From contig JASBTC010000014.1 in the NCBI GenBank assembly GCA_030148625.1, positions 1-24,796 on the forward strand: a stretch of 24,796 nucleotides of DNA, in the 5' to 3' direction. Positions 1 through 7,898 of the stretch are shown here, in pieces. Positions within the stretch are counted from its first letter, which is position 1; each line of letters begins with the position of its first letter. A program made the translations under genes and the position numbers. Source of the DNA: Sphingobium sp. GTDB lineage: Bacteria; Pseudomonadota; Alphaproteobacteria; Sphingomonadales; Sphingomonadaceae. The notes beneath the pieces are model-generated. The model was not told the origin of the DNA, did not search any database, and worked only from the letters and a program-made list of their open reading frames with translations.

Positions 1-1561
1 CGCCGATCGAGGCGGTGATGCGCAGGCCCGCCGCGCAATCCAGCGTGCGCAGTGCGGTCAGGAAATCGGCGGCGAAATCGGACGGCCGGCCGGTGGCTGC
101 CATCAGCACCGCGAATTCCTCGCCGCCCAGCCGGCCGACGCGTGCGCCGGCGGGCGCAAGCGCGGCGAGCAGCAGCGCGAAATCCTGGAGCACGGCGTCG
201 CCGGTCAGATGGCCGTGATGGTCGTTGACGCGCTTGAAATGATCGATGTCGAGCAAGGCCAGGCGATAGGGTTTGCCGTTGCTCGCTTCGATCGCGCCGT
301 CGAGAAAGGCGCGCCGGTTGAGCAGTCCGGTCAGGGGGTCGGTGTCCGCCAGTCGCCTGAGGTCGCTGCGTTCGGCATTGGCGGCATCGCGTTCGCGCTG
401 GATGTGGCGGATGCGATAGGCGATGCCCAATGTGCTGATGAGCGATTCGAAGCACATCGAATAGAAAGTGCTGTTGCCCAGCGAGACACTGGTCGGGATC
501 AGATCGAAGCCGTTGAGCAGTCTCAGCAGCGCCGCGGCGATCGGTACGCTCCAGGCAGCGGCGAACACCCAGGCCACTGCGCTGCCGCGCCGCCAGGCAA
601 GGGCGCAGAGCCAGGGGACGATCGGGATCGCGATGGCAAAGGCGATGTAATAGAGCCGGTCGAACAGCGCGACATGGCTGGCGGGGCCAAGCGCGAACAT
701 CGTGCCCGCGCCGACCAGCATCACTGCGACCATCCCCGTGATGCGCCGGGCGATCGGCGGCAGGGCCTCGTCCTCGAAGAAGCTGGTGGCGAACCACAGC
801 ACCGCGGCGCCCAGGCATGACAGCAGGAAGAAATTGATCCGGACCGCATCGGTCCCCGACAATGTGCGGTCGAGCAGGAAGACCCCGCCCGACCATGTGG
901 CGCCGTAAAGCAGGATGGTCGCGACCGAAACGCAGTAGAGCAGCAGGAAGCGGAAGCGGAGCACCGTCCACAGCATGAGGTTGTAAGCGAGCATCGCCAG
1001 CGCGATTCCGGCGAACAGGCCCCAGAGAAGCAGGTCGACCTTGCCGGCGCGGATCGTCTGACTTTGCCGCGCCATCGAGAAGGAATCGGCCTGGTCGCGA
1101 TTGATGCGGCCGCCGTCGACGCGGATGGCGATATCGGTGATCGGCGCGGCGCGGGCGGGAAGGGCAAGGCCGACCATCGCATTGATCGAGATGTGCCGGC
1201 CGACATCGCCGTCATCCACTGCGGCCGAGGCGATGCTGCCATCGGCATAATGCGCGACGATCGTCACGCGATCGGCGAAGAAATTCTGCCAGCGTACGAG
1301 CCAGGGGTCATCCGGCGTCGCGGCGAGCGACAGGCCGGAAATGACGCGCCAGCGCGGTGAATCGACGCGGATCCTGCCATAGGCGCCGCAATGCGGCCTG
1401 GAGGACGCTGAGAAGAGGGCCTGGGTGGGCGTATCGGCGGGGAGTACGCAGACCGGGCGGCTTGCGATGACGTCCCGGTCCGCCGCGCAGGCGACATGCG
1501 GGACGAGCAACATGCTCGCCAGCGCAATGATCGCGCGCAGCAGGATTCCGGACATCCCCAT
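1..1561 (-). CDS. 7TM membrane diguanylate cyclase (GGDEF), 3' end off window
   Basis: This gene probably makes cyclic-di-GMP from two GTP. About 520 codons are visible, read leftward, and the frame is still open at base 1. The order is a signal peptide (about residues 1-26, ending in HVACA), a periplasmic domain to about residue 170, a run of hydrophobic segments (about 175-385) like the 7TMR-DISM sensor class, a short linker, then a GGDEF domain beginning with DTDPLTGLLNRR near residue 406. The active-site loop is GGEEF (residues 479-483), so the enzyme should be catalytic. The RxxD inhibitory site normally found just before that loop is absent (the local sequence is PAGARVGRL). ATGs at 1561 and 1555 are both possible starts, and neither has a clear Shine-Dalgarno. 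It diverges from the CsbD-like gene. The ligand sensed by the periplasmic part is unknown. Confidence 0.88.
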   Translation of the reverse strand, partial: MGMSGILLRAIIALASMLLVPHVACAADRDVIASRPVCVLPADTPTQALFSASSRPHCGAYGRIRVDSPRWRVISGLSLAATPDDPWLVRWQNFFADRVTIVAHYADGSIASAAVDDGDVGRHISINAMVGLALPARAAPITDIAIRVDGGRINRDQADSFSMARQSQTIRAGKVDLLLWGLFAGIALAMLAYNLMLWTVLRFRFLLLYCVSVATILLYGATWSGGVFLLDRTLSGTDAVRINFFLLSCLGAAVLWFATSFFEDEALPPIARRITGMVAVMLVGAGTMFALGPASHVALFDRLYYIAFAIAIPIVPWLCALAWRRGSAVAWVFAAAWSVPIAAALLRLLNGFDLIPTSVSLGNSTFYSMCFESLISTLGIAYRIRHIQRERDAANAERSDLRRLADTDPLTGLLNRRAFLDGAIEASNGKPYRLALLDIDHFKRVNDHHGHLTGDAVLQDFALLLAALAPAGARVGRLGGEEFAVLMAATGRPSDFAADFLTALRTLDCAAGLRITASIG

Positions 1562-1625
1562 TCTTCATGGCCCCCACAGCCGCTCCTGTGGTCGGTCGTA
1601 GCGCGAAAAACCTTCGTGTCGGTTA

Positions 1626-1646
1626 ATCGGCAGCGACTCTGCCGAT
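1626..1646. promoter_or_regulatory. Perfect 8-5-8 palindrome in divergent promoter region
   Basis: ATCGGCAG and its exact reverse complement CTGCCGAT are separated by 5 bases. The site lies in the 192-bp gap between the leftward GGDEF gene and the rightward CsbD-like gene, so it could be an operator for either, or an RNA hairpin in one leader. No matching regulator is in the window. A second, weaker inverted repeat (CCACAG/CTGTGG, about 1573-1590) lies closer to the GGDEF gene. I could not assign a clear promoter in this gap. Confidence 0.4.
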
Positions 1647-1753
1647 CAATGCGGCGTTTCGTCGCATCGCGGGGAACATGCTGGCGCCGGCGGAGATTGA
1701 TGGGTTCGGACCATCCGCGGCGTCATTTCCGCCGCCAACCGAAGGAATTCGAC

Positions 1754-1936
1754 ATGGGTGAATTGGTAGACAAGATCAAAGGCAATGCCAACGAAGCCGC
1801 CGGCAAGGCGAAGCAGGCGATCGGCCGCAACAAGGGCGACGAGCGTCTGGTCGAGGAAGGCGCGCGCCAGGAAGGCAAGGGCAAGGGCCAGCAGTTCATC
1901 GGCAAGGTGAAGGGCGCGCTCGGCGACGATATCTAG
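1754..1936 (+). CDS. CsbD-like stress response protein
   Basis: The 60-residue, highly charged protein is rich in Lys, Gly, Glu and Ala. It carries the typical CsbD layout: an N-terminal DKIKGNANEAAGKAKQAIG segment, then a C-terminal repeat ending in FIGKVKGALGDDI. CsbD proteins are small cytoplasmic proteins induced by general stress, and their molecular role is unknown. The start is set by AAGGA at 1742-1746, seven bases before the ATG. The length matches the family. The gene stands alone and is followed by a GC-rich hairpin. A general-stress sigma factor promoter would be expected, but I could not match one convincingly. Confidence 0.9.
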   Translation: MGELVDKIKGNANEAAGKAKQAIGRNKGDERLVEEGARQEGKGKGQQFIGKVKGALGDDI

Positions 1937-1962
1937 GATCAGGAAAGCCCGAAGAGGGTCGC

Positions 1963-1999
1963 GGGAGGCCCCGTCCTGTCATGGGGCGGGGCCTCTCCC
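1963..1999. terminator. GC-rich hairpin between convergent genes
   Basis: GGGAGGCCCCG (1963-1973) pairs with CGGGGCCTCTCCC (1987-1999), with a two-base bulge. The hairpin occupies most of the 63-bp gap between the convergent CsbD-like and ThDP-enzyme genes and directly abuts the stop codon of the latter. There is only a short T run on the plus strand, so it is a probable bidirectional terminator with a weak tail. Confidence 0.65.
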
Positions 2000-3682
2000 T
2001 TATTCGCCGCGCGCGTTGCGGCCTGCGGTCTGGACCTTCTCGATCGTGTTGCCGCCCGCGCCGATATGGTGGACGTCGGTTTTCAGGTGGAGCAGGCGAA
2101 CGCCCTTGAGCGCACGGGCACGGTCGAGCGCGGGGGCGAAATCCTCGGTCTTCTCGACGGTTTCGGCCCATGCTCCGAATGCCCGGGCGAACGCGGCGAA
2201 GTCGGGATTGACCAATTGCGTGCCCGAGATGCGATCGGGATATTCGCGCTCCTGGTGCATGCGGATCGTGCCATAGGCGCCATTGTCGATCACCAGCACC
2301 AGCATGTCGCACCCATAGCGGACTGCCGTCGACAGTTCCTGGCCGTTCATCAGGAAATCGCCATCGCCTGCGAGCACGATCACCTGGCGGTCGCGGTGGC
2401 GCAGCGCCGCGGCGACGCCCGCGGGCAGGCCGTAGCCCATCGCGCCGGCGGTCGGCGCAAGTTGGCAGACCGGGCCGGCATAGCGCCAGTAACGATGCCA
2501 CCAGCCCGAAAAATTGCCCGCGCCGTTGCAGATGATCGAATCGCCCGGCAGCGTTTCGCGCATCGTCTTCGCGCACAGGCCCAGGTCGACCGTCGCGCCG
2601 TTGGGTTGGGGTTCCGACCATGCGAGCCATTCGGCATGCGCCTGTTTGCCGGCGTCGAAGTCGAGCAGATCGTCTTCCCATTGCGCGGCCAATTCGGCGA
2701 ATTCGCGCATGTCCGCGCAGATCGGCAGGCAGGTCTTGTAGACGCTGTTGAGCTCGTTGGGGTCGGGATGGACATGGACCAGGGTCTGGCCGGGATGGTC
2801 GGGGGTGATCAGCGTATAGCCATCGGTCGTCGCCTCACCCAGGCGTGGACCGACGACGATCAGCAGATCGGCTTCCCTGATCCGCTGAAGCAATTTGGGA
2901 TTGGGGCCGTAACCGAGATTGCCCGCCCAGACGCTGCTTTCGTTGGGAATCGCATCCTGCCGGCGAAAGGCGCAGGCGACGGGCAGGCCGATGCGTTCGG
3001 CCCATTGCCGGAAATAATGCGAGGCGCCCTCGTCCCAGCCCGCGCCGCCGACGATCGCGACGGGCGAACAGCTATCCTTCAGCAGATCGACCAGCGCCAT
3101 CATCGCCTCGGGATCGGCGGGCTGGGCTGGTGCCACCACGCGCGGCCGGTCCACCGCCTCGACGATGTCGGTCAGCATATCCTCGGGCAATGCGATCACG
3201 ACGGGGCCGGGGCGGCCCGACATCGCCACCGCATAAGCGCGCGCGACATATTCTGGGATGCGCCGCGCGTCGTCGATCCGCGTCGCCCATTTGGCGAGCG
3301 GCGAGAACATCGCGGTGAAATCGACTTCCTGAAACGCCTCGCGATCGCGGTCGCCGCGTGAGACGTCGCCGATGAACATGATCATCGGCGTCGAATCCTG
3401 CATCGCGACATGGACGCCGATCGAGGCGTTGGTGGCGCCGGGGCCACGCGTGACGAAGGCGATGCCCGGCCGTTTGCAGAGCGCACCATCGGCTTCGGCC
3501 ATGAAGGTGACGCCGCCTTCCTGCCGGCAGACCACCGTCTCGATCTCCGGCGTATCGTGCAGCGCGTCGAGCACGGCCAGGAAACTTTCGCCTGGAACGG
3601 TGAAGATACGATCGCAGCCCTGGGCCACGAGCTGATCGACCAGGATGCGGCCGCCGGTTCTGAGAATCGTCATGCCATGCAT
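2000..3682 (-). CDS. ThDP-dependent enzyme, acetolactate synthase-like
   Basis: This 560-residue protein has the three-domain fold of the acetolactate synthase/pyruvate oxidase/benzoylformate decarboxylase superfamily. The N-terminal pyrimidine-binding domain contains VPGESFL and the catalytic glutamate E55 in CRQEGG. A central domain follows (about 190-330). The C-terminal domain has the ThDP/Mg site, starting GDGDFLMNGQELSTA and ending VLVIDN. No small regulatory (IlvH/IlvN) subunit gene is adjacent, so I do not call it biosynthetic acetolactate synthase; the substrate is open. ATG 3682 or ATG 3673 may be the start, and neither has a good ribosome site. It is divergent from the SMP-30/GST genes across a 98-bp region with repeated GGTCCAG half-sites, which suggests co-regulation. 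Family confidence is high, reaction confidence low. Confidence 0.88.
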   Translation of the reverse strand: MHGMTILRTGGRILVDQLVAQGCDRIFTVPGESFLAVLDALHDTPEIETVVCRQEGGVTFMAEADGALCKRPGIAFVTRGPGATNASIGVHVAMQDSTPMIMFIGDVSRGDRDREAFQEVDFTAMFSPLAKWATRIDDARRIPEYVARAYAVAMSGRPGPVVIALPEDMLTDIVEAVDRPRVVAPAQPADPEAMMALVDLLKDSCSPVAIVGGAGWDEGASHYFRQWAERIGLPVACAFRRQDAIPNESSVWAGNLGYGPNPKLLQRIREADLLIVVGPRLGEATTDGYTLITPDHPGQTLVHVHPDPNELNSVYKTCLPICADMREFAELAAQWEDDLLDFDAGKQAHAEWLAWSEPQPNGATVDLGLCAKTMRETLPGDSIICNGAGNFSGWWHRYWRYAGPVCQLAPTAGAMGYGLPAGVAAALRHRDRQVIVLAGDGDFLMNGQELSTAVRYGCDMLVLVIDNGAYGTIRMHQEREYPDRISGTQLVNPDFAAFARAFGAWAETVEKTEDFAPALDRARALKGVRLLHLKTDVHHIGAGGNTIEKVQTAGRNARGE

Positions 3683-3703
3683 GTGTAGCCCGGTCGCGCC
3701 TTT

Positions 3704-3754
3704 GGTCCAGCCCCGATGAAATGAGTCTGGACCGGTGGCGCGGACGGGGTCCAG
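3704..3754. promoter_or_regulatory. Three alternating GGTCCAG half-sites in divergent promoter
   Basis: GGTCCAG occurs at 3704-3710, its reverse complement CTGGACC at 3727-3733, and GGTCCAG again at 3748-3754. The centres are 23 and 21 bp apart, close to two helical turns. The last two copies share extra bases (GGTCCAGACT and GGTCCAGAGT). They fill most of the gap between the ThDP-enzyme start and the SMP-30 start. This arrangement is typical of an operator array for one dimeric regulator controlling both directions. No regulator gene is nearby. Confidence 0.5.
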
Positions 3755-3780
3755 AGTGTCGCCGCAGAGAGGGAGGAATC

Positions 3781-4695
3781 ATGCGGATCGTCGCGGACGG
3801 ATTGCGTTTTCCCGAGGGGCCGGTGGCGCTGCCCGACGGCAGTATCGTGCTGGTCGAAATAGCGGCCGGGCGGATCACGCGGATCATGCCGGATGGCGGC
3901 AAGCGCATTGTCGCGGAGCCGGGCGGTGGACCGAACGGACTGGCGATGGGGCCGGACGGCAAGCTTTATTGCTGCAACAATGGCGGCTTCGGCTGGATCG
4001 AGGCCGATGGTCTGCTGATGCCCCACGGCACGCCGCCCGACTATGGCGGCGGGCGGATCGAGCGGATCGATCTGGAGACGGGCGCGGTCGAGACGCTCTA
4101 TCGCGACGGCGATTTCGGCTGCGCCTTGCGCGGGCCCAACGATATCGTCTTCGATGCGTCAGGCGGTTTCTGGTTCACCGATCACGGCAAGACCGGCGAA
4201 CGTGCGCGCGATGTCACCGGCGTCTTCTATGCGCGCTCGGACGGCAGCCATCTGGAGGAGGTGATCTTCCCGCTGGAGAACCCCAACGGTATCGGCCTCT
4301 CACCCGATGGCGCGATGCTCTATGTCGCCGAAACCTATACCTGCAAACTCTGGGCGTTCGCGGTGACGGCGCCCGGCCGGATCGCGAAGGCGCCGGGGCT
4401 TTCGGGCGGCGGCGGGCATTTCCTCCATTCGCCCGCCGGCTACACCTATTTCGACAGCCTGGGCGTCGAGGCGGGCGGCAATATCTGTGTCGCGACGATC
4501 GGTATGAGCGGCATCACCATCGTCTCGCCATCGGGGGAACTGGTCGATTTCGTGCCGACCGACGATCCCTTCACCACCAATATCTGCTGGGGTGGCCCCG
4601 ATCTGCGCACCGCCTATATCTGCCTGTCGGCGACCGGCCGGCTGGCCGCAATCGACTGGCCGCGCCCCGGTCTGAAGCTCAATTTCCAGGACTGA
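3781..4695 (+). CDS. SMP-30/gluconolactonase/LRE family protein
   Basis: The 304-residue beta-propeller enzyme resembles lactonases that hydrolyse sugar lactones with a bound divalent metal. Visible landmarks are FPEGPV near the N-terminus (the Glu is a usual metal ligand), GGPNGLA, GPNDIVFDASGGFWFTDHG in the middle, and ENPNGIGLSPDG followed by LYVAETY. No signal peptide is seen, so it is probably cytoplasmic. I chose ATG 3781 because GGGAGGA (3771-3777) precedes it; an in-frame ATG at 3721 would read through two of the GGTCCAG half-sites and has no ribosome site. The downstream GST starts 2 bp after the stop, so the two are probably translated together. The true substrate may be a lactone other than gluconolactone. 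Confidence 0.88.
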   Translation: MRIVADGLRFPEGPVALPDGSIVLVEIAAGRITRIMPDGGKRIVAEPGGGPNGLAMGPDGKLYCCNNGGFGWIEADGLLMPHGTPPDYGGGRIERIDLETGAVETLYRDGDFGCALRGPNDIVFDASGGFWFTDHGKTGERARDVTGVFYARSDGSHLEEVIFPLENPNGIGLSPDGAMLYVAETYTCKLWAFAVTAPGRIAKAPGLSGGGGHFLHSPAGYTYFDSLGVEAGGNICVATIGMSGITIVSPSGELVDFVPTDDPFTTNICWGGPDLRTAYICLSATGRLAAIDWPRPGLKLNFQD

Positions 4696-4697
4696 CC

Positions 4698-5438
4698 ATG
4701 CTCATCATCGGTAATCACGTATCCCCCTATGTGCGCAAGGTGCTGGTGGCGTTGGCGCTGAAGGGCGTCGATTATGAGATCGACCCGATCGTCCCCTTTT
4801 TCGGCAATGACCGTTTCGGTGAGATCAGCCCGCTGCGGCGCATCCCCGTGATGATCGATGGCGATCTCACGCTCTGCGATTCGACGGTGATCTGCGAATA
4901 TCTCGACGATGCCTATCCGGGCCATCCGCTCAAACCCGCCGATCCGGCCGATCGCGCGCGGGCGCGCTGGATCGAGGAATTCGCGGACAGCCGGCTGGGC
5001 GACCTGATGATCTGGCGGCTCTTTTTCCAGAAGCGCGTCAAACCCTTCGTTTTCCGCGAGCCCGCCGACGAGGCGCTGGTGGCGCGAACGATCGAGACCG
5101 ACCTGCCGGCGGCGCTCGACTATCTTGAACCGCTGATGCCGGCGGCCGGCTGGCTGTTCGGGGATCGGCCGGGCGTCGCGGAAATCAGCTTGGCCGCTTT
5201 TTTCCGCAACGCCGAACTTGCGGGCTGGACGCACGACGCGGCGCGCTGGCCGCTGCTCGCCGCGCTCGTCGACAGGACGGCCGCCTTGCCGGCCTTTCAG
5301 GCGCTGCGCCCCGTCGAGGACGCGCTGCTTCGGACCCGCCCTTCGGAGCAGCGTACGACGCTGGCGGAACTGGGTGTGCGGATCGCAAAGGAAAGCCATG
5401 GTGGCGACCGGCCGAGGCCGGGGATCATGCCGATCTGA
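4698..5438 (+). CDS. Glutathione S-transferase family protein
   Basis: The protein has 246 residues. The N-terminal thioredoxin-like domain opens with [17 protein letters not shown], where the Ser-Pro-Tyr turn lies at the usual catalytic position. It continues to the cis-proline loop [10 protein letters not shown] and the glutathione-contacting [12 protein letters not shown] helical C-terminal domain follows, with [17 protein letters not shown]. It likely conjugates or isomerises a glutathione adduct in the cytosol. It sits 2 bp after the SMP-30 gene, so the two probably act on related compounds. Its last residues ([12 protein letters not shown]) look low in structure, and the stop codon touches a nested inverted repeat, so the tail may have been altered by that element. 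The class and substrate are not assignable. Confidence 0.88.
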   Translation: MLIIGNHVSPYVRKVLVALALKGVDYEIDPIVPFFGNDRFGEISPLRRIPVMIDGDLTLCDSTVICEYLDDAYPGHPLKPADPADRARARWIEEFADSRLGDLMIWRLFFQKRVKPFVFREPADEALVARTIETDLPAALDYLEPLMPAAGWLFGDRPGVAEISLAAFFRNAELAGWTHDAARWPLLAALVDRTAALPAFQALRPVEDALLRTRPSEQRTTLAELGVRIAKESHGGDRPRPGIMPI

Positions 5439-5505
5439 GAGTCTGTTTGGAAATGCGCCTGCGGCTCTGGAAATGTGCTCTTCCGCACATTTCCAGGCAG
5501 GCTCT
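5438..5505. repeat. Nested inverted repeats after GST gene
   Basis: TGGAAATGTGC (5468-5478) and GCACATTTCCA (5485-5495) form a perfect 11-bp stem with a 6-base loop. The right arm, extended to 5505, also matches 5438-5458 as an imperfect 21-bp inverted repeat (17 of 21), so two left arms compete for one right arm. It could be a terminator, an attenuator-like switch or the remnant of a small mobile element. Confidence 0.6.
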
Positions 5506-5518
5506 GAGTCGGCCGTTT

Positions 5519-5541
5519 ACGATTGCGTTTTCTGCAATCGT
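5519..5541. promoter_or_regulatory. Perfect 8-7-8 palindrome upstream of scoA
   Basis: ACGATTGC (5519-5526) and GCAATCGT (5534-5541) are exact reverse complements, 15 bp centre to centre, about 80 bp upstream of scoA. The form fits an operator for a dimeric regulator of the CoA-transferase operon. The site ends about 20 bp upstream of a possible -35 element. Confidence 0.4.
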
Positions 5542-5559
5542 GGTTGCACAGCCGTCCAA

Positions 5560-5589
5560 TTGACCGGTCCCCGGCGGCCCGCCTATGGC
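5560..5589 (+). promoter_or_regulatory. Possible sigma-70-type promoter for sco operon
   Basis: TTGACC (5560-5565) is followed after 18 bases by TATGGC (5584-5589), which is a good -35 and a weak -10. It would start transcription about 25-30 bp upstream of scoA. This is a tentative reading. Confidence 0.25.
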
Positions 5590-5622
5590 GGTCGTCAGGG
5601 AAAAATCTCTGGAGAGGCGCAC

Positions 5623-6330
5623 ATGAAGAAGCTCTATCCCGACGCCGTTGCGGCGCTCGACGGCCTGTTATTCGATGGCATGACCTTGTGCGCTGGCGGC
5701 TTTGGCCTTTGCGGTATCCCGGAACGGCTGATCGACGCGATCCAGACATCGGGCGTCAAGGATCTCACCATCGCCTCGAACAATGCGGGCATCGACAATG
5801 AAGGCCTCGGCAAGCTGCTGCGCAGCCGCCAGGTCAAGAAGATGATCGCGTCCTATGTCGGCGAGAACAAGGAATTCGAACGGCAATATCTGTCGGGCGA
5901 GCTCGAAGTGGAATTCTGCCCTCAGGGCACGCTCGCCGAACGCTGTCGCGCGGGCGGGGCGGGCATTCCCGGCTTCTACACCAAGACCGGCGTCGGCACG
6001 CTCGTCGCCGAGGGCAAGGAAGTGAAGACTTTCGACGGCGAGGATTATGTGCTCGAGCGCGGCATTCGCGCGGACCTGTCGATCATCAAGGGCTGGAAGG
6101 CCGATGAAGCGGGCAATCTGATCTTCCGCAAGACCGCACGCAACTTCAACCAGCCGATGGCGACCGCGGGCAAGATCTGCGTCGCCGAAGTCGAGGAAGT
6201 CGTGCCCGTTGGCAGCCTCGATCCCGACAGCATCCATTTGCCGGGCATCTATGTGAAGCGCCTGATCGTTGGCGCGCCCTACGACAAGAAGATCGAGTTC
6301 CGCACGGTTCGCGAGCGCGAAGCGGCGTGA
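5623..6330 (+). CDS. scoA: 3-oxoacid CoA-transferase subunit A
   Basis: Subunit A of succinyl-CoA:3-ketoacid (acetoacetate) CoA-transferase is 235 residues here, the normal length. It moves CoA between succinyl-CoA and acetoacetate, allowing ketone bodies or polyhydroxybutyrate breakdown products to be used. The CoA-transferase family I signature is seen as [16 protein letters not shown] near residues 18-33, followed by SNNAG and [27 protein letters not shown] (5611-5617) sets the start. The B subunit normally follows directly, but here a phosphatase gene overlaps this stop codon by 4 bp and separates the pair. A related activity such as 3-oxoadipate CoA-transferase cannot be excluded from sequence alone. 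Confidence 0.92.
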   Translation: MKKLYPDAVAALDGLLFDGMTLCAGGFGLCGIPERLIDAIQTSGVKDLTIASNNAGIDNEGLGKLLRSRQVKKMIASYVGENKEFERQYLSGELEVEFCPQGTLAERCRAGGAGIPGFYTKTGVGTLVAEGKEVKTFDGEDYVLERGIRADLSIIKGWKADEAGNLIFRKTARNFNQPMATAGKICVAEVEEVVPVGSLDPDSIHLPGIYVKRLIVGAPYDKKIEFRTVREREAA

Positions 6331-7211
6331 CCCGGGCGCCGGCAGCGGCGATGCTGTTGTCCGTGGCCGTGCTTGGCGGCTGCGCGACGGCTGGCGCGCC
6401 GCCCGCGGCGCCGGTTGTGGCAGCACCGTCGACGCCTGGTTCGGGATTCCAGTATCTCTACGGCTCGGGCGAGGCGGGCGCGCTGTCGATCCAGGCGTTC
6501 CGGGCATTGCTCGACCATGTCGCCGTGCAAGTGAAGGCGCGGCCGAAGGACAGCGTGGTGCTGGCCGACGACACGACGCTCGATGCGCCGGCCTTCGTGC
6601 CGTGCGGCGACAAGCCGCTGGCTGCGGTGTTCGATGTCGATGAGACTTTGGTGCTCAATCTCGGCTTCGAGGAAAAGGACGCCCGGCGCGGTGGCGGTGC
6701 TTTCGACAGCGCGATGTGGGATCGTTGGGAGAAGACGGGCGCCGGATCGGTCGCGCCCGTTCCCGGTGCGGTCTTCACGGTCGATGCGCTGCGGGCGCAG
6801 GGCGTTGCCGTGATCTTCAACACCAATCGTGCCGCGGCCAACGCCGCGGGTACGGTGGCGGCGATCAAGGCGGCTGGACTGGGGAACGCCGTTCATGGCG
6901 AGACCCTGTTCCTGTCGGGCGACGATGCGACCGGATCGCGCAAGGATGGCCGTCGCCGGACGATCGCCGCGCGCTACTGCGTGATTGCGCTGGGCGGCGA
7001 CCAGCTTGGCGACTTTTCGGACCTGTTCAACGCGATCAAGTCCGTGTCCGACCGCCGGCTGGCGGCGACGCGTGGACGCATGGCGCAAATGTGGGGTGCG
7101 GGCTGGTTCGCCTTGCCCAATCCCGTTTACGGAAGCGGCCTGAAGGGCGGCTTCGACGACATATTCCCTGCGGACAAGAGGTGGGTCGATCCCGCCGAAA
7201 AGGAGAAGTGA
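6327..7211 (+). CDS. Lipoprotein e(P4)-type HAD acid phosphatase / 5'-nucleotidase
   Basis: This 294-residue lipoprotein belongs to the HAD IIIB acid phosphatase group, whose best-known member hydrolyses nucleotide monophosphates at the outer membrane. The signal peptide ends in a lipobox VLGGC with lipidated C19. HAD motif I is DVDETLVLN (D103 nucleophile, D105), motif II is FNTNR, a motif III lysine lies in GSRKDGRRR, and motif IV is GDQLGDFSD. The GTG start at 6327 overlaps the scoA stop as GTGA; the next in-frame ATG (6351) would remove the only basic residue of the signal peptide, so GTG is preferred. Its stop lies 2 bp before scoB, whose ribosome site is inside this gene's 3' end. An exported phosphatase between two cytosolic enzyme subunits is odd. 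Confidence 0.88.
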   Translation: MTRAPAAAMLLSVAVLGGCATAGAPPAAPVVAAPSTPGSGFQYLYGSGEAGALSIQAFRALLDHVAVQVKARPKDSVVLADDTTLDAPAFVPCGDKPLAAVFDVDETLVLNLGFEEKDARRGGGAFDSAMWDRWEKTGAGSVAPVPGAVFTVDALRAQGVAVIFNTNRAAANAAGTVAAIKAAGLGNAVHGETLFLSGDDATGSRKDGRRRTIAARYCVIALGGDQLGDFSDLFNAIKSVSDRRLAATRGRMAQMWGAGWFALPNPVYGSGLKGGFDDIFPADKRWVDPAEKEK

Positions 7212-7213
7212 GA

Positions 7214-7849
7214 ATGGCCTGGACCCGTGACGAAATGGCCGCGCGCGCCGCGAAGGAGCTGAAGGACGGCTATTATGTCAATCTCGGCATCGGCATCCCG
7301 ACCCTGGTCGCGAACCACATCCCCGATGGCGTGGAAGTGACGCTGCAGTCGGAGAACGGCATGCTCGGCATCGGGCCGTTCCCCTTTGACGACGAAGTCG
7401 ATCCCGACCTGATCAATGCCGGCAAGCAGACGATCAGCGAACTGCCATCGTCGGTCTATTTCTCGTCTTCGGACAGTTTTGCGATGATCCGCGGCGGCCA
7501 TATCGACCTGACCGTGCTCGGTGCGATGGAGATCTCCCAGACCGGCGACATCGCCAACTGGATGATCCCGGGCAAGATGATCAAGGGCATGGGCGGCGCG
7601 ATGGATCTGGTCGCGGGCGTCAAGAAGATCATCGTCGTGATGGAGCATAATTCCAAGGCGGGCGATCCCAAGTTCATCCCGGAATGCACGCTGCCGCTGA
7701 CCGGCAAGAATGTCGTCGACATGATCGTCACCGATCTGGCGGTGTTCCAGCGCCCCGATCATGATAGCCCGTTCAAGCTGATCGAACTGGCGCCTGGCGT
7801 GACCGCCGAGGAAGTGGCCGCGAAGACCACCGCAAACTACGTGCAGTAA
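7214..7849 (+). CDS. scoB: 3-oxoacid CoA-transferase subunit B
   Basis: The 211-residue B subunit carries the catalytic glutamate E47 in [11 protein letters not shown], the family I CoA-transferase signature that forms the glutamyl-CoA thioester. NLGIGIPT near residue 23, [14 protein letters not shown] and [19 protein letters not shown] are also typical. It should pair with ScoA to make the active heteromer. The ribosome site AAGGAGA is supplied by the last codons of the upstream phosphatase gene, so translation is likely coupled. The length is normal for the family. The gap of 49 bp after it contains a new ribosome site for the epimerase, so the operon may continue. Confidence 0.93.
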   Translation: MAWTRDEMAARAAKELKDGYYVNLGIGIPTLVANHIPDGVEVTLQSENGMLGIGPFPFDDEVDPDLINAGKQTISELPSSVYFSSSDSFAMIRGGHIDLTVLGAMEISQTGDIANWMIPGKMIKGMGGAMDLVAGVKKIIVVMEHNSKAGDPKFIPECTLPLTGKNVVDMIVTDLAVFQRPDHDSPFKLIELAPGVTAEEVAAKTTANYVQ

Positions 7850-7898
7850 AAGAGCGCGCCGGGTTCCGCCTGGGCGGTGATATGGTTAGGAGAGCGCC

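Noticed and set aside
1671..1700. General-stress (EcfG-like) promoter before the CsbD-like gene
   Set aside because: GGGGAAC is present at 1672-1678, but no CGTT-like -10 occurs at 16-18 bp spacing.
2066..3361. A 431-codon plus-strand frame opposite the ThDP enzyme
   Set aside because: The translation is low-complexity Arg/Ala/Gly/Asp with no family motif, while the other strand encodes an intact ThDP enzyme.
3735..5438. A long frame joining SMP-30 and GST as one protein
   Set aside because: Its first part is a shifted frame of SMP-30 without motifs; the GST part begins at its own ATG (4698). It is not a fusion.
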